Positions 1 to 8,165 of a DNA stretch of 64,000 nt are shown piece by piece. Position 1 is the stretch's first letter, and every line of letters begins with the position of its first letter. Both the position numbers and the translations under genes were made by a program. The DNA is from Poriferisphaera corsica. GTDB lineage: Bacteria > Planctomycetota > Phycisphaerae > Phycisphaerales > Phycisphaeraceae. The stretch lies in the NCBI RefSeq assembly GCF_007747445.1, contig NZ_CP036425.1, forward strand, positions 1,472,175 to 1,536,174. The letters run 5' to 3'. The notes under the pieces were generated by a model. The model did not search any database, had not been told where the DNA came from, and saw only the letters and a list, made by a program, of their open reading frames with translations.

Positions 1-2
1 CT

Positions 3-86
3 TGTGTGGCCCGTGGTACTGCGATCTATTTGGAGCACTTGGAAGAGTGGAAACAGACGATGGAAAGTGATATGGACGAGCTGTAG
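3..86 (+). CDS. C-terminal end of an unidentified protein (5' truncated by window edge)
   Basis: A reading frame open from base 3 ends at a TAG at 84-86 and gives about 27 residues ending in an acidic, helical-looking tail (…EEWKQTMESDMDEL). It is followed 24 bases later by a strong hairpin terminator, which supports it as the true end of a plus-strand gene whose body lies upstream of the window. The family cannot be recognised from so short a tail. The overlapping frame at 4-195 runs through the terminator and was not accepted. Confidence 0.5.
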   Translation, partial: CVARGTAIYLEHLEEWKQTMESDMDEL

Positions 87-110
87 AAATCTTTGTCATA
101 ATGAATATAA

Positions 111-140
111 AAAAAGCCGAGCGAAATGCTCGGCTTTTTT
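111..140. terminator. Bidirectional intrinsic terminator
   Basis: A perfect 7-bp stem GCCGAGC/GCTCGGC (116-122 and 128-134) with a 5-nt loop is flanked by an A-run on the left and a T-run on the right. It sits between the plus-strand gene end at 86 and the minus-strand gene end at 150, so it can terminate both convergent transcripts. Confidence 0.85.
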
Positions 141-149
141 GTGCTTAGT

Positions 150-863
150 TTATTCAATCGGAGTGATGGATCCATCGGAAGGTGTGTATGTGTAGACGAC
201 TTCCAAGTTGCCCGCAGTTGTTGTGTGTGCGGATGCTGTGAATGCCGTACATACCCATGTTTCTGGACCGGTGTAATGATCATCTATTTGGCAATACCAC
301 TGGCCGTCCATGTATACATCGGCTTCAACTTCTATTGCGATTTGATTTGATACTGTTGTGCCAACAAAGTTATTCGGATTCGAGATCGTGCTTGATTGAT
401 CGGGAAGCATGATGATTCTGTTGTTCGCCCATTTGAAGGATGTGTAATCAATGATGCCGCCGCTTAGGTCTTCTGTCTTTAGAAGCAGTTGTTGATTGAA
501 ACTGCCATTTTGCAGTAGTGATATTTTTACTGCATGACCACTCTTGCTTTGACCGGGCATGCCATTGCCTTGGAATGCAGAACCTTGTGAGCCGGAGTTC
601 ATTGATAGCTGTTTTGTTCTGATCTCAACTTTTTCAAGTGTCCCTTTTGAGCTATCAAATGCTGGGATATCAATCACTTCGTTCATAAGATTTGCATTTT
701 CAGAGACGATAATCCATCCTGGTATGTGGTGTGTTTCTCCAATAACTGGCGTGGTAATCGATACTGTGATCTCATGAACTTCTTCTTTCATTTCGGCGTA
801 AGATGATGATGAAAATAATAGCAAACAAAGTGATGTGGTGATAACAGATAAGTTTTTAAACAT
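150..863 (-). CDS. Secreted protein of unknown function
   Basis: A 237-residue protein with a clear Sec signal peptide (Lys near the start, a hydrophobic stretch, then SSSSYA before the mature EMKEE). The remainder looks like an extracytoplasmic beta-rich protein with many Ser, Thr, Gly and Asn. It has a C-terminal segment with Cys residues about residues 191 and 205 (WYCQI, WVCTA) that could form a disulfide. GGAG lies 7 bases before the ATG, supporting this start. A palindromic TACAT-GTA-ATGTA sequence sits about 36 bases upstream at 899-911. I do not recognise a family and propose no function beyond secretion. Confidence 0.8.
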   Translation of the reverse strand: MFKNLSVITTSLCLLLFSSSSYAEMKEEVHEITVSITTPVIGETHHIPGWIIVSENANLMNEVIDIPAFDSSKGTLEKVEIRTKQLSMNSGSQGSAFQGNGMPGQSKSGHAVKISLLQNGSFNQQLLLKTEDLSGGIIDYTSFKWANNRIIMLPDQSSTISNPNNFVGTTVSNQIAIEVEADVYMDGQWYCQIDDHYTGPETWVCTAFTASAHTTTAGNLEVVYTYTPSDGSITPIE

Positions 864-1010
864 AGAACTGCTCCTATAGAAAAATGAATCATAAAGTGTA
901 CATGTAATGTAGAAGCGACAAATAGATAGTTCAATGAAAAAACAAATCGTGTATTAATCCACACAATAGGTTAGCACGAGATTCTTTGGTGTTATGTGGT
1001 CGGCGTATGA

Positions 1011-1041
1011 TAAAAACGGAGAGCTTAGCTCTAGGAGCTAA
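1011..1041 (-). terminator. Probable terminator of the first pseudopilin gene
   Basis: TTAGCTC (1025-1031) and GAGCTAA (1035-1041) form a 7-bp stem with a 3-nt loop. Read on the minus strand it is followed about 8 bases later by a run of five T (1012-1016). The gap between stem and T-run makes it a weak intrinsic terminator candidate. Confidence 0.4.
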
Positions 1042-1076
1042 ACCCTCGCGATGCATGTTTAAGTTGTTGTTATGAT

Positions 1077-1916
1077 TTATTGCAGCTTAGGATCGAGATC
1101 TGACCAGAGTACATCAAGTGTGCTGGTTTCATCGCCATGATTGACGACGCCCTCGTCATCGTAGATTGAAACGTGGCCATCAACAAAAGAGAAGTTGGCT
1201 TTGCCATCTGCTTTTAATTCGTCTTCACCGCCATGACGGGACCAGTCGATTGCAGATTCAGTTGGGTTGCCTGAGAAACGACCGGCGCTGAAGCCATGTT
1301 TTATGAATCGGTTATAGAGGCTGCCGAAAGTGCCGTAGTAGTTACCCGACCAGTAAAGCCTATTGTCGCCGGCAGGTCCCCAGACTGAATGAAGTTCTCC
1401 GTAAAGCAAGATTGAAGATGAGTTTCTTGGGGCATCGGTGAAGAAGGTACCGACATCATCACTTGCATTTGCACCTGCCCATGGTGAGCCGTCACGGACG
1501 AGTTGATAGCCAGATGATGAGAAGCCGTTAATGGTGTAGCTGCGGCCAGCTTCATCAATATCACTTGGGCAGACTAAGACTGTACCGCCAATTGAAGCAT
1601 TGGGATCCGTGCTGGTGTTCGCTGTTGTTTCTGCTGCAGGTAGATAGGCTCCCAGAGTTTTGTATTGATACCAATAGTACTGTTGATTTTCGTTTGAGTT
1701 TTGGGCGTTTAAAGGGAATCTTCCTTTGTTATCTGTGGCGTATGTAACTGTTGCAAGCGTTAACTGACGCATGCGACTTGCGCATTGGACTGTCATTGCT
1801 GTTTTACGTGCTGCACCGAGAGCTGGCAAGAGGATTCCAATAAGTAACGCAATAATTGATATAACAACAAGTAACTCTATGAGCGTAAAAGCAGATTTTT
1901 TGTGAAGTGTAAACAT
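1077..1916 (-). CDS. Pseudopilin-like protein (prepilin N-terminus, H-x9-DG type)
   Basis: A 279-residue protein with a short basic leader followed by the type IV prepilin signature ([19 protein letters not shown]). This is the site for prepilin peptidase cleavage before Phe and for N-methylation. Near the C-terminus is FSFVDGHVS, the 'H-x9-DG' signature of the large planctomycete pseudopilin family. Role by family: minor pilin or type II secretion pseudopilin-like envelope protein, actual function unknown. The ATG at 1916 is preceded by AGGGA at good spacing; a TTG 7 codons upstream is less likely. It is paralogous to the next gene (2286-3128); the two are separated by a strong terminator and so are probably transcribed separately. 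Confidence 0.85.
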   Translation of the reverse strand: MFTLHKKSAFTLIELLVVISIIALLIGILLPALGAARKTAMTVQCASRMRQLTLATVTYATDNKGRFPLNAQNSNENQQYYWYQYKTLGAYLPAAETTANTSTDPNASIGGTVLVCPSDIDEAGRSYTINGFSSSGYQLVRDGSPWAGANASDDVGTFFTDAPRNSSSILLYGELHSVWGPAGDNRLYWSGNYYGTFGSLYNRFIKHGFSAGRFSGNPTESAIDWSRHGGEDELKADGKANFSFVDGHVSIYDDEGVVNHGDETSTLDVLWSDLDPKLQ

Positions 1917-2013
1917 TTCAATCCCTATCTCTAGCAAAGCTGTTTTGTTTCAACGCGATTTCCGTATACATCTTGCGAGTCGCATTGGGTGTTTCATTTA
2001 CTGATATAATGAT

Positions 2014-2033
2014 TACATTACTCTTGTAATGTA
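2014..2033. promoter_or_regulatory. Palindrome upstream of the pseudopilin gene, candidate operator
   Basis: TACATTAC-TCTT-GTAATGTA is a perfect 8-bp inverted repeat about 100 bases upstream of the pseudopilin start at 1916. The half-site GTAATGTA also occurs at 904-911, upstream of the secreted protein gene. ATGTACCCA occurs twice, at 2029-2037 and 2071-2079. It could be a shared regulator site, or a weak hairpin. No regulator can be assigned. Confidence 0.35.
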
Positions 2034-2220
2034 CCCAGATGGTGACAAAAGTAAATGCTATTTTCTATAAATGTACCCAAAAAGCAACAAATAGGTTTAT
2101 GTCGAAATATTCTTGAGATATATTGCTAAGTAGTGGTGGGCTGGGAGGCGTCTTTGGTCACGCTCTTAGTTTCGTAAGTGTAGTTTATATTGAAAGATAT
2201 AAATATGATGGGGATTTGCA

Positions 2221-2272
2221 TCAATAAGAAAAGCAGCCACAATTAACCAATTGTGGCTGCTTTTCTTATTGA
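2221..2272 (-). terminator. Perfect 24-bp inverted repeat, terminator of the second pseudopilin gene
   Basis: Bases 2221-2244 and 2249-2272 are exact reverse complements around a 4-nt AACC loop, giving a 24-bp perfect stem. It contains AAAAGCAGCC…GGCTGCTTTT, so it carries a T-run in either direction. It lies 14 bases after the stop of the minus-strand gene ending at 2286. The stem is far longer than the other terminators in the window. Confidence 0.8.
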
Positions 2273-2285
2273 TATCACCGGTGTT

Positions 2286-3128
2286 CTAATCCATTTTTTT
2301 ATCGAGTGGCGACCATAGCAGCGTCTTCGTTGATGTTTTTGTGCTGTGATTAACCACATCATCATCGCTGAACATGGCGACGTGCCCATCGACCATCGCA
2401 AAGTTTGCCTTGCCACGAGCAGCATACATGTCATCAGTGTTGACGTGCCTGGTCCAGCAGATCGCGGACTCGGCTGCTGTGCCGGTATATGTCATGTATG
2501 GGTAATTGTTCTTGACGAATTTGCCATAGAGTGTTGCCGAGTTGTAGAAAGAGCCAACATACCAGCCGGTGTAGTAAAATTCACCGACAGGCCATTGAGG
2601 CCATGCCTCGGCAAGGAGGATCGTCTTTGAAGACTCTCTAACAGAGTCATTGAAACGGACACCACTTTGGTTTAAGCCTGAGCCCCAGCCGTCATACCAA
2701 TCTTCGTTCGTAACCGTTGTGTTTTTTTCGTCAAAATTACTCGAAGTCCAGCCATTGACGGTATAAGAGCGTCCCACATCATCCCCATCAGCCGGGCAAG
2801 GCATGACGATTCCGCCTATAGATCCTGGGTTTTTATCTCCAGCAGGCAGATAAGCACCGAGTATCTCATGGTCGAACCAAAAGTGCCCACCTTCCGGCAA
2901 GTTGGCGTCCAGGACATTGGGAGGGAATGAGCCTTTGTTATTGGTCGAGTACATGATCAGTACTGTACTAATTTGTCGCATATTACTGGCGCAGCTAATC
3001 GTTAGAGCAGTACGCCGTGCCGCACCAAGAGCAGGTAGCAAAATACCGATAAGTAGTGCAATGATTGATATAACGACAAGAAGTTCTATCAAAGTGAAAC
3101 CTTGACGGCAAATGTAAGGGGTCTTCAT
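2286..3128 (-). CDS. Pseudopilin-like protein (prepilin N-terminus, H-x9-DG type)
   Basis: A 280-residue protein with leader MKTPYICRQG then [18 protein letters not shown] and a C-terminal ANFAMVDGHVAMF matching the H-x9-DG signature. It shares overall layout and C-terminal ending (…LLWSPLDKK) with its neighbour at 1077-1916 (…VLWSDLDPK), so the two are tandem paralogues that have diverged. The ATG at 3128 is preceded by AGAGGAAAG, a better start than the one 7 codons upstream. Family role: inner-membrane anchored pseudopilin, substrate unknown. Confidence 0.85.
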   Translation of the reverse strand: MKTPYICRQGFTLIELLVVISIIALLIGILLPALGAARRTALTISCASNMRQISTVLIMYSTNNKGSFPPNVLDANLPEGGHFWFDHEILGAYLPAGDKNPGSIGGIVMPCPADGDDVGRSYTVNGWTSSNFDEKNTTVTNEDWYDGWGSGLNQSGVRFNDSVRESSKTILLAEAWPQWPVGEFYYTGWYVGSFYNSATLYGKFVKNNYPYMTYTGTAAESAICWTRHVNTDDMYAARGKANFAMVDGHVAMFSDDDVVNHSTKTSTKTLLWSPLDKKMD

Positions 3129-3542
3129 TTTCTTCTTTCCTCTATGCATGAGATGTGTTTGTTGCTTTAACTTTCCTTAGCAAGATTCTGATTAAAAGAC
3201 GTGCGATGGAAACGCTTGTCGCTCGAATATAGTCTGATCGAATTGCCCGGACTGAGTCTTGTTAGCACAAATATTGGCGGATACATGTCAAGGCGAGGAG
3301 TGGTTTAATAGATCATGAACAAATATGGAGATCGCCTTGCACTTAATAGTATAACTATGCATGAAGACTTTAAAACCATTTGAAACAGTAGTGGCATATA
3401 TTTGTATCTAAGTGAGATTGATGTGACTAAAAGTTGCGCTGGGGTGTCGCACGCGCTAAATATTCCCATCGATAAAGTTAAAAATCGAACAGTGTGGAAA
3501 AGATTTTTACCAACAATGCTGATCAGTTAGAAGTGTGCAGGC
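3129..3542. other. Intergenic region, no gene seen
   Basis: About 410 bases between the pseudopilin start and the terminator of the sodium symporter operon. All frames carry frequent stops. It must contain the promoter of the pseudopilin gene, but I see no convincing palindrome or RNA structure. Confidence 0.5.
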
Positions 3543-3577
3543 AAAAAACAAGGCGATCAGGATGATCGCCTTGTTTG
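3543..3577 (-). terminator. Intrinsic terminator of the NSS symporter operon
   Basis: An 11-bp stem ACAAGGCGATC/GATCGCCTTGT (3548-3558 and 3564-3574) with a 5-nt loop. The plus-strand A-run at 3543-3548 becomes the T-run on the minus strand, immediately after the small gene ending at 3604. Confidence 0.85.
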
Positions 3578-3603
3578 TCAAGTTATCCAAAAATGACGAG
3601 GTG

Positions 3604-3831
3604 CTATTGGCGTTCTTCGAGTTCATCGGGTGGTGTGATGTCGGATTGTGTATGTAGATGTTCAGGCGCTTCTGGAACAGAGACAACCTTGTAAATGCAC
3701 CAGCTCAAAAGTGTCGTCATGCCGCCAATTGCGAGGATCATAATGATGATGCCAAGTGGCGTGATACTGTGTGTATTAGATTGAGCTGTGAGATCAGATG
3801 CTTGTGCGATCAATGTGATGAGTGTACTCAT
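3604..3831 (-). CDS. Small single-span membrane protein, probable accessory subunit of the NSS symporter
   Basis: A 75-residue protein with one strong transmembrane segment (about residues 27-49, GIIIMILAIGGMTTLLSW) and a short acidic, Pro-rich tail ending DELEERQ. Its ATG overlaps the TGA of the symporter gene by 4 bases (ATGA, 3828-3831), so the two are translationally coupled. By analogy with other bacterial NSS transporters that are encoded with a tiny membrane subunit (MetS-type), it may be a partner of the symporter. That role is inference from position and topology, not from sequence homology I can verify. Confidence 0.75.
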   Translation of the reverse strand: MSTLITLIAQASDLTAQSNTHSITPLGIIIMILAIGGMTTLLSWCIYKVVSVPEAPEHLHTQSDITPPDELEERQ

Positions 3832-5405
3832 AGTTCAGCTCCTTTCATTGATTTATCTCTGCGATCCCATCGGCGAACGGCTTCAGATATAACGAGGATA
3901 ATAAATACAATCGTAAGAATGATCATGCCAAGAGTAATTTGGACAGGAAGACTATTCTGAATCTGATCGGTGATGGTTTTGTCGAGGATCAAATTCGTAA
4001 TGACCCAGTATGTGAATACGCCAATCAGGTAGACCGGACAGATGATTGTCACGACATATGGGATGATTCGAGGCACACGGATCTCGGCGCCACGATCAAT
4101 TTCTTCCTGACCTTTACGTATACCCATGATGAAGCCAAACATGAGGACTTGGATTGTTGCGAGAATGTAGATACCAACGGTTGCAATCCATGTATCAAGA
4201 GTTGCCAGGGCCGCGAAATCTTGTGTGAAATAAACAACAATGAATGTGCCTGAAATCGTGATAAAGCCGAGGATCGCACAGGAGGCGCGACGTCCGAGCC
4301 CAAGAGCTTCTTCGAGGAAAGCAATGGCGGGTTGGAGCATGGAGATGGATGAGGTGGCTGCTGCAAGAAATAGTAGGAAAAAGAAGAGGAAACCGAAGAA
4401 GTTGCCAAAGGGCATCGCATCAAATACGGCTGGTAAAGCGACAAAACCAAGGTTAAACGATGAGCCGTTAACAGCAGGGTCAGACATCGTTTCGGGGCCA
4501 AGGAAGTAGATTGCGGCAGGGACGACGATCATGCCACCCAGAACGACTTCTGTGAAACCGTTACCCGCCGCAGCGGTAATAGCTGATAACGATATATCGT
4601 CATTTGGTTTCAGGTAAGAGGCGTAAGTGATGATGATGCCAAATCCAACAGAGAGTGAGAAGAAGATTTGACCCGCAGCATCAAGCCATATGTCACCAGA
4701 CATCAGTAGATCCCATTTGGGATTCCACATGTAACCTAAACCATCGAGAAGCGATCGATCGGGGAATTCTGGATTGCTGCCTAGGGTAAGGACTCGGATG
4801 AGTATGATGATCGCGCAAAGGATAAGCGTCGGCATCGCAATTTTACAGAAAAGCTCGATACCCTTGGAAAGTCCGCGATAGATGAGAAAGAAGTTGAGTA
4901 TGAAGCAGATGCCGAGGAAGATGAGTGCGTTGCTAAGTGGGTTTTCGAAGAGGATGCCGTTCTGTGATGCGCCTGTGAATGCGGCAAAGAAATCTTTGAT
5001 GTTTTCGGGTTCGGGCATCGTGCCGGTAGCGTATTTGTAGGCGTAGCCGAGGCACCATGCTTCGATAAAGACATAAAAGGTGTAAATGAGTATCGGAATG
5101 ACGGGGCCAAGCGTGGCAACGTATGAAGCTAAGTGCGAGCGTCTGCCAACAGCTCTAAAAACGCCGGGAGTGGAGTTGTATCCGTATCTGCCACCGTATC
5201 GACCGAGCGCCCATTCGGAGAAAGCGATAGGCAATCCCAAGATAAGAAAAGCAATAATGTAGGGGATCATGAACGTGCCGCCATATTCGGCGAGCAAACC
5301 GGGGAATCGGAGAAAGTTACCGAGGCCGACGGCTGAACCGGTAACCGCGAGGATCACGCCAACACGCGTACCCCATGATTCCTTCGGCCGTTGTATTTCT
5401 GACAT
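3828..5405 (-). CDS. Sodium-dependent neurotransmitter:sodium symporter (NSS/SLC6-like) family transporter
   Basis: A 525-residue polytopic membrane protein. It begins with the NSS hallmark region WGTRVGVILAVTGSAVGLGN followed by FLRFPGLLAEYGG. This contains the unwound TM1 that binds Na+ and substrate in LeuT-type transporters. About 11-12 hydrophobic segments follow. The substrate is typically an amino acid, but which one cannot be read from the sequence. AGGA lies 8 bases before the ATG. It forms an operon with the small membrane protein downstream, which overlaps its stop codon. The upstream 200 bases face the divergent YqaA-like gene. Confidence 0.9.
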   Translation of the reverse strand: MSEIQRPKESWGTRVGVILAVTGSAVGLGNFLRFPGLLAEYGGTFMIPYIIAFLILGLPIAFSEWALGRYGGRYGYNSTPGVFRAVGRRSHLASYVATLGPVIPILIYTFYVFIEAWCLGYAYKYATGTMPEPENIKDFFAAFTGASQNGILFENPLSNALIFLGICFILNFFLIYRGLSKGIELFCKIAMPTLILCAIIILIRVLTLGSNPEFPDRSLLDGLGYMWNPKWDLLMSGDIWLDAAGQIFFSLSVGFGIIITYASYLKPNDDISLSAITAAAGNGFTEVVLGGMIVVPAAIYFLGPETMSDPAVNGSSFNLGFVALPAVFDAMPFGNFFGFLFFFLLFLAAATSSISMLQPAIAFLEEALGLGRRASCAILGFITISGTFIVVYFTQDFAALATLDTWIATVGIYILATIQVLMFGFIMGIRKGQEEIDRGAEIRVPRIIPYVVTIICPVYLIGVFTYWVITNLILDKTITDQIQNSLPVQITLGMIILTIVFIILVISEAVRRWDRRDKSMKGAEL

Positions 5406-5608
5406 ATACCATTCCTGTGAAATGAATAAAAAGATATGGTTAATTTTTCATTTAGCCACAATCCGGTACTATAAAAAATAACGATTTAGGCGCAAAAGGC
5501 AACTGGTGATTTCTATGGTGACTGGAACTATTTGTCTATTTAGCAGAAAATATGCCGACTGGTTTTTGTTCAGTGCAAAGAAACGCAATAACTCGATAAT
5601 GGATAGCT

Positions 5609-6268
5609 ATGGATTCAACATCAAAGCAGCCACCTTCTGAAGATGAGTTGCACGCCGCTGAAGCTGGGGTGGGCCCCGTATCGCGTTGGGCGATACATAG
5701 GCGAATGTATGACTGGGTCTTGGGGTTTGCTCATAGCCGGCATTCAAGTTGGTCCTTGTTTGGCCTGAGTTTTGCTGAATCCAGCTTTTTTCCGATACCA
5801 CCAGATGTTTTACTCGGCCCATTATGCTTGGGAGATCGAAAGAAAAGTTGGTGGTTTGCGACAGTCACGACAGCGGCTTCTGTACTGGGCGCATTTCTCG
5901 GGTATCTGATCGGTTGGGGTTTTCTGGACCTTGCTTTAATGATTCCCGGCATTGATCAGGCAAAAATAGACTGGCTCGATCAAGAATTTGCATTACGTGG
6001 GCAGCTTTGGGTTTTTGTAGCTGCGTTAACGCCAATCCCATTTAAATTGCTCACAATCACTGCAGGTTTTGCGAAGATGAACTTGCTCGTCTTTGCTGCC
6101 GCTTGCCTCGTCGGACGCGCAGCCCGATTCTATGGCGTTGCATTCATGTTCTGGTGGATCGGGCCAAAAGCCATCCCGTTTATCGACAAGTATTTTAATT
6201 GGTTGTGTATCGTATTTACCGTTTTATTGATCGCTGGCTTTGCCGCAATCAAACTTATTAGCGGGTAA
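5609..6268 (+). CDS. YqaA-like membrane protein (DedA/VTT superfamily)
   Basis: A 219-residue inner-membrane protein. After a hydrophilic 50-residue N-terminus comes FAESSFFPIPPDVLLGP, the re-entrant 'E…FxPxPxE/D' motif of the DedA/SNARE-associated (VTT) family. Later LTPIPFKLLTITAG carries the second half motif. Known relatives are thought to move or flip lipids across the membrane; the substrate here is unknown. It is followed by galE 45 bases downstream on the same strand, so the two may share a transcript. Confidence 0.8.
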   Translation: MDSTSKQPPSEDELHAAEAGVGPVSRWAIHRRMYDWVLGFAHSRHSSWSLFGLSFAESSFFPIPPDVLLGPLCLGDRKKSWWFATVTTAASVLGAFLGYLIGWGFLDLALMIPGIDQAKIDWLDQEFALRGQLWVFVAALTPIPFKLLTITAGFAKMNLLVFAAACLVGRAARFYGVAFMFWWIGPKAIPFIDKYFNWLCIVFTVLLIAGFAAIKLISG

Positions 6269-6313
6269 CGCGTCGCGGCGGTTCGCTTAAATTTTCAGGA
6301 TAGGGTTTAGTGT

Positions 6314-7306
6314 ATGAAAGTATTGGTAACTGGTGGTGCAGGCTATATCGGTTCACACGCGGTTAAGCATTTGGACGAAAGCGGACATGACGTTATTGCA
6401 GTGGATAACCTTTCTTTAGGGCATCGCGCTGCGGTCGCGGAACATATCCCGTTTTACCAAACAGACATCCGCAATGTTGCAGAAATGTATGAAATCTTGA
6501 AAGATCATGAGATCGAATGTGTCATGCACTTCGCTGCTTTCTCGCAGGTCGGCGAATCGGTCGGAGATCCACTCAAATATTACGATAACAACACCTATGG
6601 CTCGACTTGCCTGCTCCAAGCGATGAATGAAGCGGGTGTTAAAAAACTTGTTTTTAGCTCAACATGTGCAACTTACGGCGAGCCGGAAGAAGTTCCAATC
6701 GCTGAAACATGCAAGCAAAACCCAATCAATCCATATGGTTGGTCTAAGTTGTTTGTTGAAAGAATGCTAAAAGACTACGCTGCCGCGAATAAAGACTTTG
6801 CCTATTCCGCGCTTAGGTACTTCAATGTCGCAGGCAGTGCCGCCGACGGCAAGATTGGTGAAGATCACCATCCAGAAACACACATCATCCCGGTAATCTT
6901 GCAAGCCGCTCTAGGTCAACGCGACGCAATCACGATCTTTGGCAAAGACTACCCAACACCAGACGGCACCTGTATCCGTGATTACATTCATGTTGAAGAT
7001 TTAGTTGATGCCCACGCGGTTGTCATGGGAGCATTGCAGCCGGGCGATGCACGAATCTACAATCTCGGCATCGGCAACGGGTTGAGTGTGAAGCAAATCG
7101 TGGATGCCGCAAAGAAAGCAACCCAGATAGATTTCCAAGTAAACGATGGCGATCGTCGTGCTGGCGACCCGCCCATGCTTTATGCAAACCCATCCAAAAT
7201 TAAAGAAGAGTTGGGTTGGGAAGCAAAGTATCGTGACGTCGAAAAGATTATCGAGACCGCTTGGCGATGGTTTCGAGCCAATCCCGATGGTTACAATGAC
7301 AGATAA
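6314..7306 (+). CDS. galE: UDP-glucose 4-epimerase
   Basis: A 330-residue extended SDR enzyme interconverting UDP-glucose and UDP-galactose (Leloir pathway and envelope sugar supply). Visible features: NAD-binding GGAGYIGSH at residues 7-15, MHFAAFSQVGESV near 71-83, the Ser/Thr site in FSSTCATYGEP (about 114-124), and catalytic NPYGWSK with Tyr141 and Lys145. The substrate-binding ALRYFNVAG follows. Length is normal for GalE. The ATG at 6314 follows a GGATAGGG stretch at good spacing. It is ended by the hairpin at 7325-7355. Confidence 0.93.
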   Translation: MKVLVTGGAGYIGSHAVKHLDESGHDVIAVDNLSLGHRAAVAEHIPFYQTDIRNVAEMYEILKDHEIECVMHFAAFSQVGESVGDPLKYYDNNTYGSTCLLQAMNEAGVKKLVFSSTCATYGEPEEVPIAETCKQNPINPYGWSKLFVERMLKDYAAANKDFAYSALRYFNVAGSAADGKIGEDHHPETHIIPVILQAALGQRDAITIFGKDYPTPDGTCIRDYIHVEDLVDAHAVVMGALQPGDARIYNLGIGNGLSVKQIVDAAKKATQIDFQVNDGDRRAGDPPMLYANPSKIKEELGWEAKYRDVEKIIETAWRWFRANPDGYNDR

Positions 7307-7324
7307 TCAATTTTTTTGAAAAAC

Positions 7325-7355
7325 AAAGCCAATCAGCTTTCTGGTTGGCTTTTTC
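7325..7355 (+). terminator. Intrinsic terminator of galE
   Basis: AGCCAATCAG (7327-7336) pairs with CTGGTTGGCT (7341-7350) with one G-T wobble and a 4-nt loop, followed by TTTTTC. It lies 20 bases after the galE stop. Confidence 0.85.
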
Positions 7356-7390
7356 TATGCGCACTCGAATGAAAGACCTAAAATATAGCC

Positions 7391-7552
7391 ATGAATCAAG
7401 ATCAAAATGATTTAGAAGAGGGAATGCAGGAATGGTCGCCTCCTGTTGGGTGGGTCGGCAAACTTTTCGCTTGGCTAATGCTGCTGATTATCGCAATTGT
7501 TATTGTTTGGATGATCATATGGATCTTTACGCCAGAACCTCCTGGCGTATAG
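7391..7552 (+). CDS. Small predicted membrane protein, 53 residues
   Basis: An ATG at 7391 opens a 53-codon frame ending TAG at 7550-7552. The product has an acidic, hydrophilic start (MNQDQNDLEEGMQEW), then one long hydrophobic span (about residues 25-46, FAWLMLLIIAIVIVWMIIW) and a Pro-rich tail (TPEPPGV). This charged-then-membrane composition is typical of a real single-span protein and not of noise. The overlapping longer frame from 7432 has no such organisation. No clear Shine-Dalgarno sequence is seen and I do not recognise a family. It lies between the galE terminator and the convergent end of mreD. Confidence 0.6.
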   Translation: MNQDQNDLEEGMQEWSPPVGWVGKLFAWLMLLIIAIVIVWMIIWIFTPEPPGV

Positions 7553-7597
7553 AAAGCGATTCAATGTCGTGGGCAATAAATGACAAGATAAGGGGAT

Positions 7598-8152
7598 TTA
7601 ATAAGATTTTTTCTCGTGGAAGCGGAAGAGTGGGCTAAGTCGATAGAGCAGGGCCCCGATTGGAAATGATAGAACCGTCGTATAAAGCACCATCATGAAG
7701 TAGCGGTACATTTGTGTTGCAGAATCCCAGCCTTCGATCGGATCGTTCGTTAGCCATGAGAATGATCGCATCTTGAAAAAGCAGATGGTTGTGAGTCCTG
7801 CGAATACGCCCGCGCTGAAGGTGAGGATCGCAAGTGTAAAAACCGATTCTTTAAAGACAAGACCACGCATCTGAATAATCGTAAAGCCTGCCAACAGATA
7901 GCCAAGTGAGGCCGGCCCAATAATCGTTGCGCTAGGATTTGTCGTTGTGATCAGGTCCGTCAGAATGCCCAAGGCAAGCATCGCCCAAAGCGCAAGATAG
8001 GCTCGAGCTGACAGGCAAATATAAACACCAAAAATCAGCAATAACGACGGTGCCATACCACCAAACGCTTCAGGCAAAGAGATCAGCGAACCAAACCCTT
8101 TTTGAAGTGCTAAGAAAATATATGCGAAGATGGCGAATACGACCCAGTTCAT
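7598..8152 (-). CDS. mreD: Rod shape-determining protein MreD-like
   Basis: A 184-residue protein of about five to six transmembrane segments, directly downstream of mreC on the minus strand. Family members are inner-membrane parts of the Rod complex that position lateral wall synthesis with MreC and MreB. Sequence identity in this family is low, so the call rests on topology plus position. I chose ATG at 8152 (MNWVVFAIF), 13 bases after the mreC stop. The longer frame from 8197 would overlap mreC by 32 bases and adds an unlikely hydrophilic leader. No mreB is present in the window. Confidence 0.75.
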   Translation of the reverse strand: MNWVVFAIFAYIFLALQKGFGSLISLPEAFGGMAPSLLLIFGVYICLSARAYLALWAMLALGILTDLITTTNPSATIIGPASLGYLLAGFTIIQMRGLVFKESVFTLAILTFSAGVFAGLTTICFFKMRSFSWLTNDPIEGWDSATQMYRYFMMVLYTTVLSFPIGALLYRLSPLFRFHEKKSY

Positions 8153-8165
8153 AGCTATTCTTTGA

